Below, piece after piece: positions 12,350 through 25,339 of a stretch of 64,000 bases of DNA. Origin of the DNA: Thuidium tamariscinum (Eukaryota; Streptophyta; Bryopsida; Hypnales; Thuidiaceae); the NCBI GenBank assembly GCA_947034885.2, contig OX344750.2, forward strand, positions 14,192,053-14,256,052, read 5' to 3'. Both the position numbers and the translations under genes were made by a program. Under the pieces are notes generated by a model that was not told the origin of the DNA, did no database searches, and saw nothing but the letters and a program-made list of their open reading frames with translations. The first letter of the stretch is position 1; each line of letters opens with the position of its first letter.

Positions 12350-13250
12350 TTAATCCATTAACGTCCATGGTCAATTTTTGGGGTGGACAAGGCCTTTCAT
12401 AGCAAATGGGCGAAATTGTGAGAAATTTTGAAATTCAATTGAGTTATTTGTAAAGTATACTAAACCAGGGTTTAAATCCAAGAGTTTTGTAAAAAAGTCG
12501 ATTGAGTTAAAAAAATCGAAATAAAAGTAGGTATGAAACATATTTTTCCATCAAATGGTGCCTAAAAAAGTTTGGTCCCCACTTTTGAAATCGTGTGACA
12601 TAAGTATCTTGCAAAAAAGTTTGACACTTCAACTATAGTTGCCTTCTCAACTTCAAAAAAAGTCATGCCCAAAGTGGGGGGGACTTTAAAAATAACTCAA
12701 ATGCCATTCAAAAACTTGACCATACCAATTGAAGTGCGAACAACAATTTGGTGAGTTGCACTAAAACTTTTGACAAGAAATGGTATTTGTACTACATTTT
12801 CTAAGTCATCTTGGTGTTCATATCTCTATTGGTATATATGCAAGAGCTAAGCTACACTTTTTGAACATATTTTTTTTGGAGAAATTCTATAGAGTGCTAA
12901 TTGGACCACATCAAGGATCTTTTAGCATCATGATGGATATGAAAAATGTCTATAACTCTAGGGAATGCCAACTCATGAGCTATAAGCATACATTGTATTG
13001 TCTCTTTGTTATTTATGCCCATCTTCTTGCATTCATTACTGTATTTTCAACCGAAACCTTGTCAATTTTTCTATTGCCAAACCCACATAAAAGGTCAAAT
13101 AAGCATGTTTACTGTCCCAAACGCTCCTGCTTCTAATTATCTACATCCCTTCCTTTTGGTCCATCTCCTAATTTCCCACCAAACTCTACCTACCGTTGAA
13201 AAAGTTTCAAAATCAACAAGAAAATGGTTGACCAGTCCTTAATGGGTTAA
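12350..13250. mobile_element. TTAA-flanked (piggyBac-like) element carrying a C element
   Basis: The left end is TTAATCCATTAACG and the inverted right end TTAACCCATTAAGG, both followed within a few bases by GGTCAA. TTAA lies at 12350-12353 and 13247-13250. A C-family element (12439-12700) is inserted near the left end. The open frame of 118 codons at 12780-13136 shows no domain and is probably chance. Confidence 0.65.
12439..12700. mobile_element. C-family element inside a TTAA element (262 bp)
   Basis: The ends TTGAGTTATTTGTAAAG and CTTTAAAAATAACTCAA form inverted repeats. The body is nearly the same as the second copy at 24191-24460 (TTTTTCCATCAAATGGTGCC, GTATCTTGCAAAAAAGTTTG, TTCAACTATAGTTGCC). 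It lies 89 bases inside the 12350-13250 element. Confidence 0.85.
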
Positions 13251-13540
13251 ACTGCAATTAACATAAATGAACTTGCTTTAGATACTAGAATTATGACTTT
13301 GACATTGGAGTTGAAAAGAGAAGGTTTGTGATCTACATCTTAAAAGTGTACTATACAAATTATTTTTATTGCCCTATTTTGAAAGGTTGCCATTCTTTGA
13401 GGGCTAGGAAGAACTTTGTTGCTAGGTTTAAGGAACATTAGAAAATACCTTTCCCAATGGATTGGGGTAGGTCTTTAGAGCCTATCTAATGTATGGAGGA
13501 AAAGAAAAGATTTGAAAATTGACCACTAGAGGACTTGAAC

Positions 13541-13765
13541 TGAATTTTGAAGAGGTTGTACATCTCAAAATAATTTTTAATGTATTTTCCTTTAAAAAAA
13601 CCAAGTAGAATAGGCATTGTACGAAGTTGTTTTGTATTTTTTGGAGCTTTGTGGATTAGTTACAAATTCTTGAAGTAGAAAATATGATCATCGTTGGTCA
13701 TCAAAAAGGCAACCTTCTAAAATGTACAAATTGGTACATTGAAGAAAGCAAAATGTACCTCAAAA
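13541..13765. repeat. Shared module, inverted relative to 14787-15020
   Basis: GAATTTTGAAGAGGTTGTAC, TTTTTTGGAGCTTTGTG, TTACAAATTCTTGAAG and TACATTGAAGAAAGC are the reverse complement of sequence inside the 14341-15239 element. Weaker relatives lie at 24830-24960, 26430-26640 and 34475-34890. Confidence 0.65.
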
Positions 13766-14340
13766 GCGTGTTTGCTTTGACTATCTAGTAGGAGTTCAAA
13801 CCTCCTACCTTAGCAATGAATCTCGTTTGATGGCAAATAGTTTGCATTCAATTGCTAGCCCCTACAAATTTTTGACTATATTTTCACCAAAACCACTCTA
13901 AAAGTGTCATTTCTAGGACAATTACCAAATTCTAAGAAAAAATTATTTTTGGGCAAATGTAACAATAGGGTCTTTTAGTACACAAGTTCAAAAAGATGTG
14001 GAATTTTTTTAGAATTTTGTGTTGTACAAATTGCAAGATATTAGTGTTTGAAGTGACCAAAATCATTTTTTTACCATTGCAAAATTCAAGGCACCTACAC
14101 TTCAAAAGGCCACATTTGTATGAAAGAATGTCCAAAATGATTGTAACTCTTTGGATTCATTTTTCAAGTCAAGTTGGCTATATATTTGAAAATGTTCAAA
14201 TCATTTGGAGTTGTAAAACATGTGGAAAAAAGATAGTAAAGAGAAAGAATTAGAATAGGATGACTCAAAATACAAAATCGTTAATAATTTATTTATATAT
14301 TACATATAAAATGTCAATTCCAATGGTTTCTTATGTTGTA
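13766..14340. other. No feature recognised
   Basis: Two overlapping short frames on opposite strands (about 13930-14250) have no family resemblance. The stretch may continue the diverged TTAA-type copy that starts near 13541. Confidence 0.4.
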
Positions 14341-15239
14341 TTAACCCTTTAGTGCCCGGTTGACCACTTTTGGATTGATTTTTGCACTTTTGGTCTAATA
14401 TTGTTCAAAATACATTTGACCACAAAAATCTCAAAGAGCAACACAGTTAGAGTGTCTTCATGCGCTTCAAACAAAACCAATTTCAAGAGAATTGGAGCAC
14501 TAATGCATTAGCTATGAAGTTGCAAACTCAAATGGCCTGAACCTTCAAATGGGAAGTATTCAACAAAAATATGAAAAAATATCAACCAATTTGTGAGATT
14601 TTTTTGTATCTTGATGTTTTGACAAGGCATAAGTGTTGCTTTGTACTCTCATGAATTCCCAAAGTAAACTTACGCATTGAAATTTATATTGCACAAATTC
14701 TAAGGGGTCATTCAGGTAATTGATTTTTGAGTATATAAACAAAACAATTTTTAATTCTAACAAGGCTCTAAAAGCAAACATGATTTAGAGGTACATTTTT
14801 CTTTCTTCAATGTACCAAATCTGCACATTTTAGAAGGATATTGCTTTTGATGACCACAAATGACCATTTTTTGTGAATTTCAAAAATTTATAACTAATTT
14901 CAAAAAGCTTCAAAAAATATGAAATGACTTGGGTTAGATGCATATTCTACTTTCTTCTCAAGAAAAATTTACCAAAAAAATATTTAAAGATGTTCCACCT
15001 CTCCAAAATTCAATTCTAGCCCTTAAAAGATTGATTTATGGACCTTTTACCTTATTTATAGCAATTTGTACCGTTGGATGAGTTTGATTTTTTGTTAGGT
15101 TGAAGAATCTCCCTTATGGCAATACTTTATATGGTTTGATCTAAGATTACATCCTTAAAGTGGCCACAAAATTCACTTTCTTGAAGAACTACACTCGCCC
15201 TCCAAATCAATCAATCAATCACGGGCACTAAAGGGTTAA
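14341..15239. mobile_element. TTAA-flanked (piggyBac-like) element with perfect 18-bp ends
   Basis: TTAACCCTTTAGTGCCCG (14341-14358) is exactly inverted at 15222-15239. Its first four bases are the TTAA target typical of piggyBac. The 899-bp interior is noncoding and includes the shared module (14787-15020) that recurs inverted at 13541-13765 and again at about 26430-26640. Confidence 0.8.
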
Positions 15240-15364
15240 ACAATCTACATCCAATGTTTTTATTTTTTTTCTCAAGAATATTAAAAACTGAATGAAATAG
15301 AGGACTTTAAAGTTTGTTTTAGACTAAACATTCCATAACTTCTAGCAAACTACCCACAAATTAA

Positions 15365-15569
15365 TACTACAAGAGAAAGGGATGTTTTGAGTATAGTTTT
15401 AGCGATAAGATTTTAAGAAATGACCTTTCTAGGAGATTTTCAATAAGAATTTACAAAAAATACATGGTAAATTTTTGCTAAAATTTGCCTTAAAAGTCAT
15501 TTTTAAAAATTTGACATCAAGTGGACTATACTTTAAAAGTCACATAAAACACCCCTTTTTCTTGTAGTG
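15365..15569. mobile_element. CACTA-derived MITE
   Basis: The left end TACTACAAGAGAAAGGGATG and inverted right end CACTACAAGAAAAAGGGGTG match over about 18 of 20 bases, with TTTT following in each. Its first base is mutated and the flanking triplets (TAA and TAT) no longer match. The 205-bp interior is noncoding. Confidence 0.7.
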
Positions 15570-16904
15570 TATAGATTCTTCAAATAACTATAAATTCCTT
15601 TTAGTAGATCCTATTTTTTTTCCAATTAGATTCTTGGATCTAAAGTTTTGCTATTGTAATTCTTACAACAACTTTGGCAAGTTGTGGCAAAATGAGCCAA
15701 AACCTAAACCCCATGATTTTGAAATTATCCTAAAATATAGCTTATATGATACAACATGCAAGCATCATATTAACTCTACAAGCATGTTCAAGGTAGAAAT
15801 TAGATTCAAGAAGGAATTAAAGTTTGTATAGTTTATTGGAGGAGGTTAGAAATAAAATTTTGGCTAATTTCAAATATATAATCTTTCAATATGTGTGGTG
15901 AAAGTGTCTAAAATTTGTCCTACAAAGCTCCAAAGAACTCTTGTAAAAAATTATACACTTGGATTTTGGGAAAAAAAATTCTCTCTTTCTTTACTTGTTG
16001 GTCTAAAGAATGCAAAATTTTAACAATTTCCATCAAAAATGTGAGTTGGTACTTTTAGGGCCACATTACAAATTTAGAAATTCTTCAATTTCTATTTTAA
16101 AAATTAGAATATTCATCCTTTATCAATGCATTTTTCGATATAATTGCAATAAAATGCATTTTTTTAGTGACCTACATTTAAAGGAACAAATTCTCTACAC
16201 TAGTCACATTCAAAGACGTCTCTCATTACCATGTTCTAAATTTCTAATGTCACATTATTTTAGCACATACCATATTGTTAACATTCGCATGTCCATATTA
16301 TTTGTGCGCACTACTTACCTTTAACTCGTTATTTGCTCCCTTGTCATTTAACCTCGGAAGGAAGGAAACACTTTATAAGTTAGAATTGACAAAAAGAAAT
16401 ATGAGTCATAACTAGTGATAATTAGTATTAATTATAAAAATCTTTTCAAAATTAAATGCAATTATAGATTATTGCTAAAAAAGATACAAAAATACTTTTT
16501 ACAATCCTAGTTTTCCATATGCTATACAAGATTAGTTCCAATGAATTATGAAATTCTGATTTCTAGTTCTTTTGAAGACCATGAAATGCCAGGAAGGGGA
16601 GCACCCCTTCAAAATACTAAATTCTAGTTATGTACGAGTGAAAACAAACTATTTGTAGGTCATAGTCAGTTGTTCAATTCAATTTCACACGAGGTTCAAT
16701 GGACATGGTACTTTGTAGAATTTTTTGTTTGATTTTCAGAAATTTTGAAGGTTTTTAACTATAGTTTGTTTATTGATGTTTAACCTTTAATTATTGTTTA
16801 GTTTTTTTTTGGCATTATTGTATACCAAATTAAGAAAGTTATTTTACATCTACTAAGGTTTTATAACAATTTTGCAAAATGTTTGTATTTAAAATTTCTA
16901 GTTT
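15570..16904. other. No feature recognised
   Basis: It holds a 104-codon frame at 16010-16324 without domain or neighbouring signals; composition alone could explain it. Confidence 0.4.
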
Positions 16905-17370
16905 TTAACCCCGATAAGCCCAAGGGGTTAGGACAGAAAACAAATGTGTTATAAAATATAAGTTCTATAACTTTTTTGAAATTAGCATCAAAGAAGATAA
17001 TGTGAAGTATAAAATGTAGAAAGTATCCATGCGGTCAAAAGTAAAAGATTATTTTTAGATTCTCTTGAAATGAATTTTGAAGACATAACTTCAAAAACAC
17101 AATTTTTATATTTAAGACATGAATTTTTTTTTCCTGAAAATGGTTTCTATCGATTTATTTAAAAATGCAAAAGATTTGGCTGGATGAGAGCATCAATATT
17201 TTCCACAAATAGTAAGTTTTTCAACAATGGGCAATTCTAAACACTTTGTACTATTTTCTTCTATAATTTGTATTTGACCATATTGATCTCAGTTTTAAAT
17301 ATAAATGTTAAAAAGCAACCCAACTTTGGGCCATGACCAAAAAATAGTCGTTCGAGTGCTTAGGGGTTAA
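16905..17370. mobile_element. TTAA-flanked (piggyBac-like) element, 466 bp
   Basis: The left end reads TTAACCCCGATAAGCCCAAG and the inverted right end TTAACCCCTAAGCACTCGAA. It is the same subfamily as 59220-59767 in opposite orientation: both have a CCAAGGGGTTAGGAC block next to one end and a TTTTTTGGTC block next to the other. Confidence 0.78.
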
Positions 17371-18854
17371 AGTAGTAAAAAATTCCTTTCTTTTTTAATA
17401 GTGTTTTTATTTCATTTTTAAATATTGAATTAAATGTTCTGTATGTGAGTGAATCTATTAAGCCTTATTTTCTTACTATTCATTGTTAGGATTCATACAA
17501 CAATCATTCAATATTTTAGGATTCATTTTTTAATGCAATTTTTACAATTTTCAATTGAACTCAATAAAAATGGCAATTTTGAGTGATTTTGGGGAAAAAA
17601 TTACCCTAGAACTACAGCGATTAAAATTATAAAACTTTAAAAAATATATAGAAGATGAAACAATGTGCGAAGATCCTTGTCATAATCTTAGATGGATTAA
17701 TGCATTGATAGTTGAAAGTAATGATGATTGTGTAATGATTTTTATCATGACCTTCAATGGATGAATGCATTGATGGATGATCATCAACTAATTCATGATG
17801 AAATGTGCACTAGCGGATAGAAAAGATTGCTCAAAGATGGACATTTGCAAACAATGGATGGATGTAGTAGAGTTAGACAATTTTACTTGGATGACTAAAG
17901 CACTTCATAGATACAAGTGTGTTGAAACTTAAAATTAGATAGAATTATATAAGATGGAGCTTGGAATGAGGAGGCTTTCTTTGGAGATTGATCAATCTCT
18001 ATAGTTAGGTGGTTTGAACTCATAGTGAAACATGCTTGTTAATAAATACATTTTGTAGTTGTATTTTGCATCCATTGTAATTTGACGTTATAAGTTACAT
18101 GAAGTTAGTAATATGATTATTGCTTCAAAATTCAAAAGACTTATTCTTCATTTTGTTTAGGAAAATATTGTTGCAATCATTAACAAAACATTGCTATAAT
18201 CCACTTAAAATTTGATATAATATCCTATTAATGATTTAGCATAAACCATCTACAAAGTTTTGTAAGTGCTTTCACTTTGAAAAATTTGTATCATAACTAT
18301 ATTATAAATAAAAATCTAAAAAATGAGTATAATCTAAGAGGTTTTTTTGCGATATGAAGCTAAAATCCATGGTTAAAGCCTCATAACTTTGTTAAAAATT
18401 GGATTTAGCCATTGACCATGGTTATTAATAGCTTTGTATTGCAACATCTAATGGTATATCCATTTGAATTAAAACACTTACTAGATGTCATTTCTTATAT
18501 AACACAAAAAATAGACTTTGAAACAAAAGCAAAAATATTATCAAAAACACAAAAAAAATATTTAAAAAAAATCAAATATGAAAGTTTGAAAATTTTAATT
18601 TTTAATATATCCATAATTATATATAATATAAATAATAAATGGAAGGGACATCCTTCACAAAAATTGATTTAAACTTAAAAATAATGCAAAATATATCTAT
18701 TTTTTTAATTTTATCTATTCAATATTTAAAACTGAAAAATAAAAAAAATCAACCATTGAAAATCAAATAAATTATAGTTAATTTCTATACACAAATGAAT
18801 TTAACAAGTAATTACCTAAAAATAAAATTAAAATTTCACACTTTACAACTTGAT
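17371..18854. other. No feature recognised
   Basis: AT-rich, with GATGGATTAATGCATTGAT-like short repeats at 17690-17780. The Lys/Ile-rich 86-codon frame at 18412-18672 reflects composition. Confidence 0.4.
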
Positions 18855-19154
18855 CATAAGAGGATTTTTAGCTACTCTGGAAGACTGTGAGTTATCAGGC
18901 CATGGGAACTCTCTGAACGCTGCCACTAAGGCGATCTGATGTGGCCAAGAGGCTGCCACATCAGATAATCATATTTAATTAATATTTTAATATTATTTTT
19001 TGAAAAAAAATTTATTTTTTTATTATTTTAAAAATATTTTAATTTTAATATTTTAATTATTATTATTATTTTTTAAATTATTTTATCTGACGCGTTCGCA
19101 AACAGGGGAACAGGGCTGAAACGGTCTCCTGAAGCCCTGAAAAATCCTCTTATG
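18855..19154. mobile_element. D-family element, 300 bp
   Basis: The ends CATAAGAGGATTTTTAG and, inverted, CATAAGAGGATTTTTCAG are followed by AGAC on both sides. Inner inverted repeats (GATGTGGCCAAGAG and CTGCCACATCAG) flank an AT-only core. The ends are notably GC-rich compared with the surroundings. Confidence 0.82.
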
Positions 19155-20499
19155 TTGGGGCTTTTTTACAAAAAGTCTTATAACTGTTTAGTTCCCAGTC
19201 ATAATTCAATGAAATTTCATTGCCTAAAAGAACTTGGCTCATTTAAGTTATAATCTTCCAAAGAAGTTTGCAAAAAAATATTAACATCTCTAATTGCAAA
19301 AGCTACCAAATATCTTTGAAACCTTATTCCAAAACTTTGAACCATTATGAGTTTATATGCATTTTATAATGTTAAGTTTAGTATTCAAAAGGAATGACGT
19401 CATTATCACATTTGTTCATTAGAGGTCAATTATAATCAATAGTTTTTTTCCTTGGCCTAAGTCCTTTCATCAATCTAAACATTCTTAACTAAATACCCAT
19501 TATAAATGTTGTATAGTAAAATGTTGTAAAGCCTTTCAAATCTTAGGCACTATTGAATATATGACACGTTAATGGCAATAAGCTCTATAGTTTGTTTTTA
19601 AAATTTTTGTTTGAATGTTTCCATTTAATTTTGAATGTAATTTGATTTTACACAAAATTAACTTCCAATATGCTCTATAATAAGTACTTTTTTTGAAGAA
19701 GTATCTTGATATCTTTCTACACATTGTTCTATTAGTCCAATGAAGAAAAACAATTTCTTTCTTATTTTGTCTCATTACACTAGAAATGATAGGTTTGAAG
19801 TCTTTTTGGAAAGAAAATTTGACTAACTAATAGTGGCCATTCCAAAAGACCAAACAAAAATATCCGGTTCAAGATGTATAATCTTTATTTATTGAGGTAT
19901 AGGCATATAATTGTCCAAAAATATTGCTCAACAAAAACAGTGCACAACATTACTATCCTATTGCATTTGTGACTAGAATCATCATCACTTGATTATCTAA
20001 AATTTGCATCTAGTACAATATTGAATTTCATACCCTAAAAGTCATATAACTCTATATGATAATTGATAGCTTCTTTTTGCATGATTGCAAGGTTCCAATT
20101 GTATGCATGTAATATTGCCATTATTATAAAAGAATTCCACTAAAAAAAATATGACTATCATAAATGATTTGGCTTAACATCAAAAATTATACACCATACT
20201 TCAATTGTGCCCTAAATAGACCCCAATTCAAATGTAACGTAATTTTGTAAATGAACTCAAATTCCCTCCTTTTGTAACCTAATTTGAATGTAATCTACTC
20301 TTTTTCTTAGTTGCAACCTAATATAGCAAAAGCTACATATAGCCTTTAAAGGATAAAGGCCTTTCTTTTGTCAAAAAACAATAAAAATTGTCATTCCTAT
20401 TGGAAAGTGGACAAAATTTAAAACTTTGGATTTGGGGGGGCATAATCAACTATGAGATCTTACACTAAATTAATATGAATGTATGGAAGAGATTTAAGA
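19155..20499. other. No feature recognised
   Basis: No terminal repeats or coding runs seen between the D element and the degenerate TTAA-type copy. Confidence 0.4.
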
Positions 20500-21120
20500 A
20501 ACCATGTAAGAAACTTTGACCACATAGATTGCAAATTTGTATTTGAATTGAGTCAAAGAATCATTTAATTCTCATTATTTAAAAAATATTTTAGTAGATT
20601 GAAATAGATAGAAGATAGGAGGGAAAACTAAACTATTAGTTGTTTTGAGATGGAATTGAAATACTTTGATTTCAACACTAACAGAGATTGTTCTTACAAG
20701 ATAACTAAAGTACTAAATCATGTGGAAAACTCTTTTTCAAGTGTGAAAATTGAGATAAAAAATGAACCATATGTCATTCTTTGAAGAAAATGCTTTGATT
20801 GTCTAAGAAACATGATTTTCCATAACTTTCACATTACTAGACCAAATAGAATGAATCAAATCTTTTCATATATACAAACATATTTTTCATGATACGTATA
20901 GAGAATTTTTGTGATTTTTATTGCTAGCAATGAATTTCTTTTTAGCCTATGGTAGAATAATTTTTACTCTTCAACACCAATTTAAACAAAATTTCTAAAA
21001 AAATTGATGTGTCATGACTTTTAAAACAAGTTTCAAAAATGATGCCAAGAATTGAAATTATAAAAACCTATCAAGAAGCTTCATTTGTCTCTAGATGCAA
21101 CACTTAGTCCTTGAGTGTTT
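20500..21120. mobile_element. Degenerate internal copy of a TTAA-type element
   Basis: Segments such as GATGGAATTGAAATA, GAGATTGTTCTTA and AATAGAATGAATCAAA appear in the same order as inside the 53604-54300 element. Clean TTAA ends are not visible, so boundaries are approximate. Confidence 0.45.
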
Positions 21121-21380
21121 AAATTTTGTATGAAAATACAGAGTGGAATTTGTAAAGGTTGTAACTAAGTTGAAAAGAGATTTTTTCATACACATCATGA
21201 ACACATTGATACAATTGTACACATAGTAAAAGATTCATTCATTATTTTCAATCATAGAGGATACTTTTGGAGTGTCATTACAAATTTGCAACTATGTATT
21301 AGGGAATTAAAAAAGCCACATTTGCATCCAAATAGAAGAGAATAGTCTCCTTTACAGTGTACAATGGAAAGCCGTGGTAG

Positions 21381-21741
21381 AGGTACCCTATTCCGATAAA
21401 ATAAGTACATTTGGATAGGGTAGTGCAAGGCAAAGCCAATATTTTTAGAGGTGCATTCATAGAAACAACGGGATTGCAAAAAATTTGGTAATTTTATCTC
21501 TTGAATTGAAATTACTATGCATTTTAAAAGGCAAAGTTGGGCTTCAAGATCTAGGACCAACACCTAGAATCATCCAATTCTAATAATTCAAAAACTAATT
21601 TCCCACTAGTTACCTTCTACTTTCATGGATCTTTTATGTGTCATTAACTTATTGGTCCAAACCTTGAAAAAAATACAAAGACACACATTCCTAAGAGAAA
21701 ATGAGAATCCATTTCAATCTTGGTTAGAAATAGGGTATCCT
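21381..21741. mobile_element. B-related element
   Basis: The interior is collinear with the B element at 36135 (GTAGTGCAAGGCAAAGC, TTTGGTAATTTTATC, GAAATTACTATG). Its ends differ: AGGTACCCTATTCC on the left and GGATACCCTATTTC (inverted) on the right. It may be a sister subfamily with its own terminal repeats. Confidence 0.6.
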
Positions 21742-23109
21742 ATTTAAGATTGATGGGGCATGTTTTTAGTAATGTGTACCTCTATTATATATGCTCTGGC
21801 TTTGATCACGTCAAATAAACTTTTTTCCAAAACCAAGTGGATTAAAATATTTGTTGAATATTTCCTTATTTGCATTCCTTTTGGAAAATTAGTTGAGTCA
21901 ACCCTTTTCCCTAAGAACTACTCCTTTTTTTTAAAAAGACTCAATTTTCTAGTTTTTCTTGCCTTTCAACTTAATTTCTTTTATCCTAGATTTACTTTCT
22001 TGGGGTCTAGTAGATTTACATTTCTATTTGGTGTCTAGCATTACATAATATTTTTGCAAATCAATTTTGAATTTTTGACAATAATTTTTTCTCCTATTCT
22101 ATATTTTATGCCACCTCTAGGAGCTAAAAGGGGTGGCCATTTTAGGTGGGGGAAGAAAACATGCTTTAGTAACTAGGAGGATGAGGTGGACAATGGCACA
22201 AATCCTACACTAGATGGGGGGAGGTTGGTAGTAGGGAAGGGCCAAGATTGGGAGTAGGCAGGACATAGTTGGGGGTAGGGAGGGGTAGGGAGGGCAAGGT
22301 TCTCAATAGGGAAGATGGAATTGGCGGTAGGAAGATCCAATTGTCTAGGGCAAGGTTGGCAACAAAGAGAGCATGCATATAATAAGAAGGAAAGAAGCTA
22401 TTAAGGAGACGTTGGCTTTGTAAGCCATCGAGAAGTAACAATTATATGAAGCTTAGGGACGACCATGTTGTAGGTAGTTAGGTGGGAGAGGGGTGTATGG
22501 ATAGGGTGGATAGTGGGTGGGTTTAGAATTCAATTGTACTTATCAACCTTTCTTCCATTTTGAGGTCCTTGCAATGCTTTTGGACTTGCAAACAAAAATT
22601 GGACCCAATATTGAGATAGCAGAATGACCTTCCAAACCTTAAAAAATGTGCCCAAAATATGGAGTCCAAGAAATTGCAAGGCCCATGAAGTATAGAAGAT
22701 TTGTTGATTTTCTTTCCATTTTTGCAATACATATTTTCAACTTCCTTCCTAAATCAATAACCAAAAAATGCTAAGTTTTCCGAAAAAAAATGAAAAAGTT
22801 ATTGCCCTTTGAATGCAAGATGCCTAGAAATGAACTTCAGAAAAATGGCTTAGATTTGAACTTTAGAGATAACATTCAGTAATATACCATGCCTCTGCAG
22901 TGATGGTGAGACATATTCCACGCCCAACCAATTAGTTACTAATGAACATTGTTGAGTGTAGCATATTCCACACTATCACTATAGAGCCAAGGCAATGTCA
23001 ACCTTGCTCATCAATGTTATGGACTTCTTTTTCCAAAGATCTGTATGGTCAAATGATTTGAAAATTTCAAGATATGTAAAGCAATACTATGTTCACAAGA
23101 TCCAATGGT
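21742..23109. other. No gene; contains the G-rich patch
   Basis: Apart from the G-rich stretch (22190-22510) nothing is recognised. A hydrophobic 92-codon frame at 21760-22038 lacks any family signature. Confidence 0.4.
22271..22294 (+). other. Potential G-quadruplex motif
   Basis: Five G runs of 3-5 bases are separated by one- or two-base spacers (GGGGGTAGGGAGGGGTAGGG, then AGGG). The surrounding 22190-22510 is G-rich on the plus strand, unlike its AT-rich neighbourhood. Confidence 0.7.
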
Positions 23110-24165
23110 TATAACCCCTAAACCCCTAAACAACGTTTTTTGAAATTATAGATTTTTTGGGCAGCTCACTACGGATGGAGTTTTTATTTTTTTCTTTGAA
23201 ATTTTGATACAATGTGTGTCCAAGGAGTAGATTTAAGGCCCAACAATTTTCATCACTTTTGACTTTGCGGATAAAAAGTTATGGCATGATATGTCACTTT
23301 GTTTGCTCGGCGGGCAGCCCGGGCAGCTGAAAAAACTTTCTCAAGAAAACTTTTTTTGAAAAGTGAAATTTCAAATTGGTTCTCTAGGTTTATACAAACA
23401 TGGGAAGCTTTGAATCAATCCATTCCGATCAATGAGTCAAAAGTTATGAAGATTTTAAGTTTGGGGTAGTTTGTGGCCAGTTACAAAATCTCCACAGTAC
23501 AAAAAAAGTTTGAAATTCTTCATTTAATTCAATTTTTCATATTTTTGGAAAAAAATAAAAACAAAAGGTGTAGATTGTTTATTTCAACATTTTAACCATT
23601 GGGATTGAAAATTTTCAATTCCATGAATAAAATGTTCACAATTTAGTATTTTGGCTCATTTTTTACTTCTTTCTACTTACTTATTTTTTCCTATATGTTG
23701 TACAATTCCAAATGGTTTGAAATTTTTTGAGAATGTAGCCAACTTGCATTGAAGTATGAATTCAAAGGGTAACCACCATTTTGAATTTTTTTTCACACAA
23801 ATGTGACCTTGTGAAGTGTAGCTGCCCAGATTTTCGCAGGGATAAAAAAACAGTTTTTGTCAATTCAAATGCTTATATCTTGCAATCTACGTGGTGGAAA
23901 TTTCTGAAATTTTTTCCACATGTTTACAAACCACCTTACTACAAGATCCTACGGTTACATGAGTCAAAAATGTTTTTTAAAAAAAAAATTGCTCTTGTAT
24001 TAGAATTGACAGTTTTGGAGCACTTTTTTTTTTGTGAAAACACTGTTAGGGGTTTAGGGGATAATTTTGCAAAAAATCTTTTGAAATTTTTTGGCTTCTT
24101 CACAAAAAAACGGCCATTATGGGGCAGTTTTCAAGCCATCCCCCCCCTGGACGTTTAGGGGTTAA
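23110..24165. mobile_element. TTAA-type (piggyBac-like) element, about 1.05 kb
   Basis: The right end, inverted, is TTAACCCCTAAACGTCC (TTAA at 24162-24165). The left end is TATAACCCCTAAACCCC, with the TTAA apparently mutated. Its interior is collinear with 29787-31034. It includes the GC-rich motif CGGGCAGCCCGGGCAGC near 23309 and is noncoding. Confidence 0.7.
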
Positions 24166-24190
24166 TAGCAAATAAAACATGACAAGATAA

Positions 24191-24460
24191 TTGAGTTATT
24201 TATAAAGCACCCTAAACTGGGGTTTAAACCCATGAGTTTTGTGAAAAAGTCAGTTGAGTTAAAAAATTCGAAATAAAAGTGGGTATGAAACTTATTTTTC
24301 CATCAAAATGGTGCCTAAAAAAGTTTAGACCCCACTTTTGAAGTCGTGTGATATAAGTATCTTGCAAAAAAGTTTGATGCTTCAACTATAGTTGCCTTTT
24401 TCAACTTCAAAAAAAGTCATGCTCAAAGTGGGGGTGGGGGGGACTTTACAAATAACTCAA
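24191..24460. mobile_element. C-family element (270 bp)
   Basis: The ends TTGAGTTATTTATAAAG and CTTTACAAATAACTCAA are inverted repeats. A G-rich stretch (GGGGGTGGGGGGG, about 24430-24442) sits just inside the right end. It begins 25 bases after the 23110-24165 element. Confidence 0.85.
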
Positions 24461-25339
24461 ATATGGCAGGAAAAAAAATGATTATCCAGTATGGCGTCTG
24501 TCTGCAATACTAAATTAGGGCACCCATCAGGCAATGTTGGGGGTTTTCCTTGGCAGAGCAACTTGCAGTCTGAGTAGATTCCAGTCCATGCTGAGAAGGA
24601 ACGTAGTCTAAAATATAGCTTTCCTTCAAACATGCTGGACGTTACTAGATCCTACTTCATACCAACGAAAGTGGGCCCAGCAGGGTGGATGTGGGGTTCT
24701 CCGGGGTAAAAGTGAAAAAAAAACAAAAAAAAAACGAAACCCTATTTTGTGCCATGTCTAGGGTATGGTAATATGCTCAAAAATTGCTCATTTAAGAACT
24801 GATATGCCTTTTTCATGTATTTCGTTTGATGGAAATACTTTTAGATGAATCTAACACAAGTTGTTTCATATTTTTTGAAGCATTATTGAATTAGTTATGA
24901 ATTTTCAAACACAATCTACCGTAGGGTCCTAATTGTGACCAGTAGGCCCTTGGAAACCCATGCATGCCAAGTTTTGAAAAAAATCAGGCTTTGTTTAAAA
25001 ACTAGCATTGCAACATGTCAAAAGTAATTGATATGGTTTCTAAATGCGTAAATGAAATGAATGATTGAATTCATCATTATTTCAGATTTTTTATCATTTG
25101 AAAGAAGGTAGTTCAACAACTAATTTTTATTTTGAATAGAATTAGTAGACACCTATTCACTTAGTTAAAAATGAACCCCTTGTAGCTCTAAAACTATCCT
25201 TTAAAGAAGCGTAAATGAAATCTATCATGCTCCAAAGTAACCCATAGTTTTTTTCTCCAGTGTCAAGAGTCAATTTCACAGCCCCCTACTGAACAATTGC
25301 AAGAATACGCACAGTTTTTGAGCGTCCTACCATATGTAG

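Noticed and set aside
23110..23136. Telomere-like CCCCTAAACCCCTAAAC
   Set aside because: Only two units, and the stretch is the terminus of a TTAA-type element whose ends read CCCCTAAAC anyway.
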